Of a stretch of 5,830 bases of DNA, positions 1 through 5,830 are shown piece by piece. Position numbers and translations under genes: made by a program. The notes below the pieces were generated by a model. That model saw only the letters and a list, made by a program, of their open reading frames with translations, searched no databases and was not told the origin of the DNA. Each line of letters starts with the position of its first letter. The first letter of the stretch is position 1. This DNA comes from TH1177 sp042138015 (GTDB lineage: Archaea > Thermoproteota > Nitrososphaeria > Nitrososphaerales > Nitrososphaeraceae), in assembly GCA_042138015.1 (NCBI GenBank), contig JBHIVA010000111.1, forward strand, positions 1-5,830. The letters are read 5' to 3'.

Positions 1-189
1 AGATTTTTTAATATTTCCTTCTTGAAATTACCTTAACTTAACAGAGCCATAAATTACATCTCATAGTATTATTCTATCACTCATAATTTAATTAATATTT
101 GAATTTTGATTCATTTCTTGGAATATAGTGATTTAACCCTTCACGAAGTCCATTACTGAATGATTTACCATGTCATAATTTATAAAGCT
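1..189. other. Non-coding edge, downstream of the phosphoesterase gene
   Basis: This AT-rich stretch lies past the stop codon of the minus-strand phosphoesterase gene. I see no reading frame of useful length, no tRNA-like structure and no convincing T-tract terminator. It may include the 3' untranslated region of that gene. Confidence 0.5.
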
Positions 190-1416
190 TTATTGGGGAA
201 ATACTTCTGGATCATCATTTTCGGTTTTATACTCGAAATTTTTAATATTTAAATGAGAATCATTCTGGTCATAACTCTCAGTATTTTCAGAAGTAACATA
301 ATATTCTTGAGACATTGAATTAAAATTATTTGGTGGATATTTTTTGCCAGAACTATCCTTATTTAAAGTAAATCTATCTAATATATCTAGATTTTTGTTA
401 TCATAGAAGGTTCCAATAAGAGTGTTACCATTGTCTTTGACATCAAAATTAAGGAAACCATGTTCACGTTTTTGAATTGCGGTATAAGGTAAATAGAAAT
501 CTATACTATGAAGATCATCTCCAGCAGTCCCAGCTGTAATAAATATAATTCCATTATTATTATACGAATAACTTTCGGTATCAACAACAATGGGATAAGC
601 AGAATCATCTTTGTTGTAGGTTAAAGGTAGTGATCTTTGATAATATTGTGTATGACCAGAGAGAACAATATCTACACCATTATTTTCAAATAGTTTATGA
701 AGTGCCTTTCTTAAATCTTTACTTGAATTTTCATCAAAAGATGATGCAGTGTAGAAAGGTTTGTGAAGAAACACAATTTTCCATAAAATATTAGGATCTT
801 CTGCTGTTCTTTCCAAATCAGTTTTTATAAAATCATATTGAATACTCCCCTTTTCGAATGGATGTTCACTGGAAATAGCCAAGAAATGGATTTTTCCGAA
901 ATTAAATGAGTAATATGGTTTCTCTAATCCATAATGAGATATTATTTGTTCATATGAACTAGCATAATCTAGATCATGATTACCTATTGCTATTTTCATC
1001 AAAACATCTATTGGGCTAGATAAGTCAAACCAGCATTTTGCTGAGGTATTTTCAAAAATATAATCTCCCAATCCTACCACCAGCTCTGGGTCAAATTTAA
1101 CGATGTTTTTGACGGTTTTCAAAGATTCCTTATTACATTTCCAATCACCAGCTGCAATAAAGTTAATGTTTTCTGCATTAGCAGAATCCTTTAGGATATC
1201 GTCAGTTTCGATATTAAATCCATTATCTGTAGTATCGTCAAAATTATTTGTTAAAGATGGATCTTCACCATAATCATTGGGATCGTAATAATCTTCGGGA
1301 AATATACCAAAAAAACCATCATCCTGTTGTGCCACTGATGTATTAAAATGTAAGGAAGATGATAAAAGACAGGAAAATAGTACAGCAATTAGGATATTCT
1401 TACCGTCAAATACCAA
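190..1416 (-). CDS. Secreted calcineurin-like metallophosphoesterase (purple acid phosphatase-like), divergent active site
   Basis: The 408-residue product is predicted to hydrolyse phosphoesters outside the membrane; its substrate is unknown. Residues 7-29 resemble a signal peptide (K6, hydrophobic 8-21, possible cleavage after SVA at 27-29). An acidic, Asn/Asp/Tyr-rich linker follows (31-80). The catalytic domain spans about 85-350 with the family motifs in order: GDW (D91), GDYIF (D118), GNHD (N146, H147), LHKPFY (H218) and GHTQYYQR (H255). C94 and C128 could form a disulfide. In purple acid phosphatases the third position after the motif-II Asp is Tyr and the last motif reads GHxH; here these are F121 and Q257, so two usual ligands of one metal are absent. 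The tail (352-408) is polar. The start is TTG, the only usual start codon in the frame between the upstream stop (1480-1482) and the catalytic domain. It is not in an operon. The fold is near certain; activity is not. Confidence 0.88.
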   Translation of the reverse strand: MVFDGKNILIAVLFSCLLSSSLHFNTSVAQQDDGFFGIFPEDYYDPNDYGEDPSLTNNFDDTTDNGFNIETDDILKDSANAENINFIAAGDWKCNKESLKTVKNIVKFDPELVVGLGDYIFENTSAKCWFDLSSPIDVLMKIAIGNHDLDYASSYEQIISHYGLEKPYYSFNFGKIHFLAISSEHPFEKGSIQYDFIKTDLERTAEDPNILWKIVFLHKPFYTASSFDENSSKDLRKALHKLFENNGVDIVLSGHTQYYQRSLPLTYNKDDSAYPIVVDTESYSYNNNGIIFITAGTAGDDLHSIDFYLPYTAIQKREHGFLNFDVKDNGNTLIGTFYDNKNLDILDRFTLNKDSSGKKYPPNNFNSMSQEYYVTSENTESYDQNDSHLNIKNFEYKTENDDPEVFPQ

Positions 1417-1649
1417 TTTACATAAAAACCTGTTAAAGACTCTTTTTAAGATTTGTATAGAATGTTTAGATATTATGATCTAATATTATTTTCTGTAAAA
1501 TTAATCTAAAAAATTATGGTCATAATAAATATAGGTGGATTAATTATGCATAATTATATTTTTTAAAAAATTATAGAAATCCCTGAATTTAGAAATATCA
1601 AATAAATCTAAATATCTTTTGTGTCAAGCATAATTATCCTCAAAAAAAA
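1417..1649. other. Upstream region of the phosphoesterase gene, no gene seen
   Basis: This 233-bp stretch separates the phosphoesterase start from the first recognisable part of the NHL relic. In the phosphoesterase sense it should hold the promoter. AT stretches that could serve as an archaeal TATA box occur at about 1452-1460 and 1525-1535, but neither is distinctive. An ATG directly followed by TAA (minus strand, 1418-1423) sits just before the TTG start, behind a weak AGG. Part of the NHL relic's lost 5' end may lie here, but I cannot recognise it. Confidence 0.4.
1541..1556. promoter_or_regulatory. Perfect 16-bp palindrome upstream of the phosphoesterase gene
   Basis: The sequence taattatgcataatta reads the same on both strands. 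It lies about 125 bp upstream of the phosphoesterase TTG start, with a TATA-like AT stretch (about 1525-1535) between. Ten bases of it (gcataattat, overlapping its right end) recur at 1628-1637. A dimeric regulator could bind such a site, but the region is so AT-rich that a chance palindrome is quite possible. No operator family is recognised. Confidence 0.25.
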
Positions 1650-2129
1650 CATCAATCCTTTGTTTACCGTTATTTGATTAATATTTTTTGAGAATTAGAT
1701 GAAGATCTAAATGGAAACTTCACCTAATCTCTATGAGAACAAGAGTCAGGCGTAGCAGAATTTATAATACCTGAATGTTAAATTTGACTCAAAACGCAAT
1801 GTTAGAAAACAGCCATGACAAACTCTTGTGTTCAAATTTTGGATAAAGATTTTAATTTTATAATCCTTTTGGAGTAATATAGCAATAACAGGGACAAATT
1901 TCTATTACATTCCTAGGTATAGATTCTTTAAAAAAAGGAAATTGGTTTTTGTTACTGTCAAGTATAACCCATAGTCTAGGTATTTGATAATCAATGAAAT
2001 TTTCTAACAAAAGTCGGTTCAATATCTAGAGGCGAAGGTCAATATACACTACCAGAAGATATAGCATTTCATTATTTAGGTAGAATTTATGTGTAGGATA
2101 CAGGTAACTATATGGTGCAAGAATTTTGA
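1650..2129 (+). pseudogene. Decayed NHL-repeat (beta-propeller) protein gene
   Basis: Plus-strand translation gives pieces of about four NHL repeats. Frame 1662-1778 reads VYRYLINIF, stop, ELDEDLNGNFT, stop, SL, stop, EQESGVAEFIIPEC. Then come DSKRNV (1786), MTNSCVQILDKDFNFI (1815), WSNIAITGTNFYYIPR (1870), IDSLKKGN (1919) and VTVKYN (1951). A last block reads VFDNQ, stop, NFLTKVG (1980) and GQYTLPEDIAF, then GRIYV, stop, DTGNYMVQEF, stop (2037-2129). This matches the NHL pattern GQF..P.GIA.D..G.IYV.D..N.RVQ.F. The P-containing landmarks recur about every 140 bp (46-47 codons), as expected for intact repeats. Stops at 1689, 1725, 1734, 1779, 1995, 2094 and 2127, plus several frame changes, rule out a working gene. 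No start, signal peptide or true end is recognisable. The intact ancestor was probably an exported or surface propeller protein. It is unrelated in sequence to the YVTN-like propeller next door. Confidence 0.77.
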
Positions 2130-2682
2130 ATCAAATAATAAGTATCGTTATATACATAATTGATAAGTAATGTCAACAAATATCTTAAAAATTACAATAT
2201 GTTAAGGGCTATTTAACTACGGTCAGAAATACTAACATTAAAAGAAATCAATATTTATTATTTTGGCATATCTTATCTATATTTTTATGTTAATATACGA
2301 AAGCGCTATGGAATCAGCAATATGAAATCTGAAGTCATATTTTTCCAAGATATGTTTCTAAAATAATAGATATGGAAATAATCAAAATCGATTGTTCAAT
2401 ATTTCAAATATATAGATCTTCATATTAATAGTAATATTCTCTATGGAAGATAAATTGAAGGAGTATTTTTAGGTTCAATTTAGAGTATATGAATAAATAT
2501 ATTCTATAATGATTTTAAACAGTCATTCAATTTTCTAATTTTGGATACATCAATACATCCCAAGACATCTTAAAATTTAAGGAGACTAGGTTGTAGAGAT
2601 GATTCAACTCTTAATATTTCCAATATTTTCAAATTAAATAAATTAATAAAATGAAGAACATTTAATCTCCTAAAAGAAAATA
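2130..2682. other. Intergenic region with no recognisable gene
   Basis: This 553-bp AT-rich stretch separates the NHL relic from the end of the copper-protein gene. All frames are interrupted and I recognise no protein motif, tRNA, insertion-sequence end or long inverted repeat. Some minus-strand frames at about 2420-2630 carry only a few stops and could be remains of coding DNA, but they match no family I know. The left part may contain the eroded 3' end of the NHL gene, and the right part includes the 3' untranslated region of the copper protein. Confidence 0.45.
2671..2682 (-). terminator. T-rich tract right after the copper-protein stop codon
   Basis: On the minus strand the stop codon TAA is followed at once by tattttcttttagg. 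Archaeal transcription commonly ends at T-rich tracts near the stop codon without needing a hairpin, and none is visible here. In DNA this AT-rich the tract is only suggestive. Confidence 0.35.
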
Positions 2683-5600
2683 TTATGGATATGGAATTGG
2701 CAACATTGCTAGTATATTATTGGGTTGAATGGAGTGAAGATTTGGTTTTTCCATAGAATTTGAAATTGTAATTTCAGATGATGGATCTTCTTTTTGTATT
2801 TGTGTATCTTCTTTTTGTATTTGTGTATCTTCTTTTTGTATTTGTGTATCTCCATTTTCAATATCTAATATTTGAGTTTCTTGGTCCAAATTGTGTTTTT
2901 CGGCTTTTACTATTTCGGTTATATTGTCTTGAGAATTCAAAGATTTTAGGTCTTTCCCTAGGTTAGGATTGTTATCTTGATTAACAATAATGTCATTTTT
3001 TAAAGCATTGAAGGTTCCGATAGGATCCCTTTGATCATCCGTCAATTGACCTCCCCATGTTAGATCTAGCAGTTGTACCCAACCTGGATATACATTTGGA
3101 ATTGCATAAACACCTTGTCCACCCATTCCCTTTAATTTGACATTTGAAGTAGTCATATTATCATCATTTTCGAATTGTGAATTACCAGAGTTGTTATAAG
3201 ATCCTGTTAACAAAACAGTCCCTGCAATTACAGCATCGTCTGGATTTCCATTGTTATTGGGATCTCCATCAACAACGATCATTCTATTCGAGAACTTGCT
3301 TGTAACGTACGCATAATAACCGCCGTCCTTCTTTGCACCAAAGTTTACTCCATGGCAACCAGGATCACATGGTAAACTTTTTACTACTTCATTAGTGTTT
3401 GTATCTATTATTGCAATAGTTCCGGTGAGTGTATTTGCTGTAACTAGGTATTGACCATTTGGACTAACTGGGGTTTGAATTGGTAAAGCATGACCTGCAG
3501 CACCGAGATCTATTGTTTTAATTACTCGTCCCAGTTCCATGTCAATAATATTAATATTATTAGAGAGAAGATTTGAGACGTACGCTCTCTTTCCATCTGG
3601 CATCATTCCAATAGCTATTGGCATATTTCCAGCATCTACTCTTGATTTAATTTCTCCTTTACCCAGATTTTGTGTGAAATCAAAAATAGTTGTATCATCA
3701 GTAAAGTGATTAGATGTTATCATCTTATTTCCATCTGGAGTAATCCAATGACCGTGTGGATGAGTTGGATTTTGAGCAGAATCCTGAGTAGGAATTATCC
3801 TTATCTTTTTAAATTTATTTTCATTTTTATCAAATTTTACCTCTGCAACACCTTGTTCACCACTTAAACTAACATATAACAAATCATTATCTGGATTAGT
3901 CATAATATGCGATGGTGCATCACCAACTCTCATATCATCCAACAAATTTCCTGTGTTTCGATCAAATGCAGTCAGTCTATTGTCGAACCATTGGGTCTGA
4001 TATATTATTTGTTGGCTAGAATCACTCCACATATTGTGTGGATGGTTCATATTAATCTGGGGTAATGAGACTTTTCGTTCTACTTGCCAATTTTCTGTGT
4101 TAACCTTAGTCACAGTACCTGGTTTTGTCTTTGATGCTGTCTCTTCAAACTGTGTATCTACCCACACTTCACCTAATCCCGGTTTTGAAGGATTTACGAT
4201 TTGATCAAGTTGGATACTAGAACTTCCGATTGACTTAAGAAGTGCTTCATCAAGGTAACCTTCACCAAGATCTGTTTTTACTGGAATATGTGGAAAAGTA
4301 GGTTTCCATTTAGGATTATCATTACTATAATCTAGCCAATTTGAAGGATTATTTGCAACGAAGAATGTTTTCAACAATGCTAGTGAAAGTGGATGACTTG
4401 AAGGTATTTTTTCTCCGGTACTTAATTCAAGCTCATTTCCCAAGTCAAGTGCATCCTCTGTTTCAGGATTGTCTGCGATCACCCCTCCAAACATATATGG
4501 ATGTACCTTACAAGTAAATACATACAATCCAGGTGCTTCAAGTTTTACGATTCCACCTCCTGAATATGCAGTTACTTGATCAAATGGCATGTGAGGAGGC
4601 ATGACTATTTGGGATTGAGTAAAATCTAAACTTTTATTTTCTTGTTGTGTTGTTTCATGCTTATTGTGACCATTTATTGTATTAATAGGCATATTTTCTG
4701 CTTCTGATGGCCATAAAAGGCTAGTTATTGTATGAACAGTATTCGTATCGTCCATTATAAAATGTGCAGTTCCTCCTTGTTTTACCACACCCAGAGATTC
4801 AGTTGCACCTTCCAACAACTCCCCGCCTAGATTCTTGAAGAATTTACCTGGTTCGTCAGTTATAGAGAAAGTGATAAAATTTCCGTGTCCTGTAGGTCCT
4901 TTTTCGAGAGGTGATGGTCCTGGAATACTTTCAGTGTGGCTACCAACAGGTCCTACTTTAAATGAACCCTTCATTCCTGCTTCCATATGAGCGAATACAT
5001 GACAGTGGTAATGCCAATTACCTATTCCTGCTCGGTCACCGGCTTGAACGATAAATGATGTTCCTTGATTAGGAGTAATTAAGATTGTATCTATGATATT
5101 AGCAGTTCCGGGATCAACCCACTCATGGGCATGTAAGTGAAATGTATGTTGGTTGGCTGCTCCCAATATGTGGAAGCGAACTAATTGATTTAGGTCTGCT
5201 CCCAACTCGGGGTTAGTCCAGAGTGGTTTTTGAATGTGCTTTGAGTCAATCTCTTGACCCCAGAATGTGGATCCAACCATAAACAGCACATATTGTTTTT
5301 CAAGATCTTTTGGATCAACCTCTACAACTTTACCGTCCACCTTCGATGGTATTTTATCATATGAGTCGACTATTATGGCTCCGAATAATCCCAATGTCCT
5401 AAAATTTTCTCCGAAATATTCAAATGTACCTGATTGCTTTGGTTGAATATTCTGGGTTTTTATGTTCCCATTTGAATCTTTTGATGTAAGGATGAGCAAA
5501 TCTCCTTCGTAGAGTTCTATTGTCGGACCGGGTATTGTGGGATAATTTGGATATCTGTAAGTTAAATCTTTTTCAAAACCATCTTCTAAAAGAATATGCT

Positions 5601-5830
5601 TCTTCATGATATAACCATATTGCCCATTTTGTAATTTCTTAGCTTCTATTGTCACATTATGTATTTGTCCATCTATTGGATCTGGATTCTCATTCTCTTG
5701 GATTGTTTTATCTGTTTCTGTTTTATCTGTGTCTGTTTTATCTGTGTCTGTTTTATCTGTTTCTGTTTTATCTGTGTCTGTTTTATCTGTTTCTGTTTTA
5801 TCTGTTTCTGTTTTATCTGTTTCTGTTTTA
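2683..5830 (-). CDS. Multicopper oxidase / amicyanin-like cupredoxin / beta-propeller fusion protein, N-terminus beyond the window
   Basis: Residue 1 here is the GTG at 5653-5655, but the frame stays open for 58 more codons to the edge, so at least 1048 residues are encoded. The upstream part is a DKTET-type repeat linker. Residues 33-97 form a cupredoxin domain (PGPTIELYEGD, GLFGAIIVD) without copper histidines. Residues 121-235 form the copper-binding oxidase domain: HTFHLHAH (H170 type 1; H173 and H175 cluster) and HYHCHVFAHMEAGM (C218, H223, M228 type 1; H217, H219 type 3). Residues 256-394 form a third cupredoxin with H308 and CKVHPYM (C382, H385, M388), spaced as in amicyanin. Residues 495-863 form a YVTN-like beta-propeller of six or seven blades with loop histidines (HPHNMW, HPHGHW), CX3CH at 763-768 and a DGDPNNNGNPDD loop. 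The acidic tail (about 890-990) has three identical heptads. It is probably exported and moves electrons between copper sites; the substrate is unknown. Whether it oxidises anything is uncertain because half the cluster ligands are missing. Confidence 0.88.
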   Translation of the reverse strand, partial: KTETDKTETDKTETDKTDTDKTETDKTDTDKTDTDKTETDKTIQENENPDPIDGQIHNVTIEAKKLQNGQYGYIMKKHILLEDGFEKDLTYRYPNYPTIPGPTIELYEGDLLILTSKDSNGNIKTQNIQPKQSGTFEYFGENFRTLGLFGAIIVDSYDKIPSKVDGKVVEVDPKDLEKQYVLFMVGSTFWGQEIDSKHIQKPLWTNPELGADLNQLVRFHILGAANQHTFHLHAHEWVDPGTANIIDTILITPNQGTSFIVQAGDRAGIGNWHYHCHVFAHMEAGMKGSFKVGPVGSHTESIPGPSPLEKGPTGHGNFITFSITDEPGKFFKNLGGELLEGATESLGVVKQGGTAHFIMDDTNTVHTITSLLWPSEAENMPINTINGHNKHETTQQENKSLDFTQSQIVMPPHMPFDQVTAYSGGGIVKLEAPGLYVFTCKVHPYMFGGVIADNPETEDALDLGNELELSTGEKIPSSHPLSLALLKTFFVANNPSNWLDYSNDNPKWKPTFPHIPVKTDLGEGYLDEALLKSIGSSSIQLDQIVNPSKPGLGEVWVDTQFEETASKTKPGTVTKVNTENWQVERKVSLPQINMNHPHNMWSDSSQQIIYQTQWFDNRLTAFDRNTGNLLDDMRVGDAPSHIMTNPDNDLLYVSLSGEQGVAEVKFDKNENKFKKIRIIPTQDSAQNPTHPHGHWITPDGNKMITSNHFTDDTTIFDFTQNLGKGEIKSRVDAGNMPIAIGMMPDGKRAYVSNLLSNNINIIDMELGRVIKTIDLGAAGHALPIQTPVSPNGQYLVTANTLTGTIAIIDTNTNEVVKSLPCDPGCHGVNFGAKKDGGYYAYVTSKFSNRMIVVDGDPNNNGNPDDAVIAGTVLLTGSYNNSGNSQFENDDNMTTSNVKLKGMGGQGVYAIPNVYPGWVQLLDLTWGGQLTDDQRDPIGTFNALKNDIIVNQDNNPNLGKDLKSLNSQDNITEIVKAEKHNLDQETQILDIENGDTQIQKEDTQIQKEDTQIQKEDPSSEITISNSMEKPNLHSIQPNNILAMLPIPYP
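2785..2847 (-). repeat. Three identical 21-bp tandem repeats in the copper-protein tail
   Basis: Three copies of a 21-bp unit (2785-2805, 2806-2826, 2827-2847) follow each other without a single mismatch. On the minus strand each encodes one heptad of the string with period DTQIQKE, around residues 936-956. The length is a multiple of three, so gain or loss of copies keeps the frame. The segment lies after the propeller in an acidic, Gln-rich tail and looks like a spacer. The heptad carries one Ile per seven residues, too little for a strong coiled coil. Perfect identity implies recent duplication by slippage. Confidence 0.95.
5711..5830 (-). repeat. 15-bp tandem repeat encoding a DKT(E/D)T linker, running off the window
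   Basis: Eight consecutive 15-bp units, tctgtttctgtttta or tctgtgtctgtttta on the plus strand, fill 5711-5830. A partial unit (gattgtttta) precedes them at 5701-5710. In the copper-protein frame each unit reads Asp-Lys-Thr-Glu-Thr or Asp-Lys-Thr-Asp-Thr. The only variable base (sixth of the unit, t in five copies and g in three) switches Glu and Asp. The array continues beyond the edge, so its full length is unknown. It forms a charged Thr-rich linker on the N-terminal side of the oxidase module, plausibly between a signal or anchor sequence and the folded domains. Confidence 0.96.

Noticed and set aside
182..193. 12-bp palindrome ataaagctttat over the phosphoesterase stop codon as a terminator hairpin
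   Set aside because: It is short, AT-rich, has no loop and is not followed by a T-tract on the minus strand.
1369..1371. C16 of the phosphoesterase (LFSC) as a lipoprotein cysteine
   Set aside because: The residue before Ser is Phe, which does not fit a lipobox, and a normal cleavage site follows at about residue 29.
1650..2129. Stop-codon recoding or programmed frameshifting in the NHL region
   Set aside because: All three stop codons occur, along with several frame changes in less than 500 bp; ordinary decay explains this better.
2420..2630. Possible eroded minus-strand coding region
   Set aside because: Some frames have few stops, but no motif or family can be recognised, so no feature is supported.
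2778..2966. Plus-strand open frame of 62 codons with repeated LLFVFVY
   Set aside because: It is the antisense of the 21-bp repeat in the copper-protein tail; its hydrophobic look is a by-product of that repeat.
3670..3867. Plus-strand open frame of 65 codons
   Set aside because: It lies wholly antisense to the conserved propeller and has no recognisable motif or ribosome binding site.
5711..5830. Regular repeat array as a possible CRISPR
   Set aside because: Units are 15 bp, directly adjacent with no spacers, and in frame with the coding sequence.

Overview
The window is AT-rich. It holds two apparently exported protein genes on the minus strand, separated by about 1.27 kb that carries the remains of a third gene on the plus strand. 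The gene families (a GDW-type metallophosphoesterase, a multicopper oxidase fused to a YVTN-like propeller, and an NHL-repeat relic), the low G+C and the non-operonic layout suggest a soil-type ammonia-oxidising archaeon (Nitrososphaerota, Nitrososphaera/Nitrosocosmicus-like). That placement is inference from recalled family resemblance. No rRNA or ammonia-oxidation gene is present to prove it.

Layout. Positions 1-189: no gene seen. Positions 190-1416 (minus): secreted calcineurin-like metallophosphoesterase, TTG start, with two usual metal-ligand positions replaced (F121, Q257). Positions 1417-1649: upstream region of that gene, with a perfect 16-bp palindrome at 1541-1556. Positions 1650-2129 (plus): a decayed NHL-repeat (beta-propeller) gene with about four recognisable repeats spaced 46-47 codons apart, broken by at least seven stop codons and several frameshifts. 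Positions 2130-2682: no recognisable gene; a T-rich tract follows the next gene's stop. Positions 2683 to the right edge (minus): a very large multidomain copper protein whose true start lies beyond 5830.

The copper protein is the main interest. In protein order it has an acidic DKTET pentapeptide-repeat linker (15-bp DNA units running off the window), a two-domain multicopper-oxidase module, an amicyanin-like cupredoxin domain, a histidine-rich beta-propeller with a CX3CH motif and a Ca-loop-like segment, and a C-terminal tail with three identical 21-bp repeats. The first oxidase domain has none of the histidines that normally complete the trinuclear copper cluster, so the module has one full type 1 site and half a cluster. 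The visible 1048 codons therefore encode two predicted type 1 copper sites plus a propeller that might carry another metal site. This suggests an extracytoplasmic electron-transfer or oxidase enzyme of unknown substrate.

Nothing in the sequence links the genes functionally. They are not a tight operon, and the shared theme is only that they look like cell-surface proteins.
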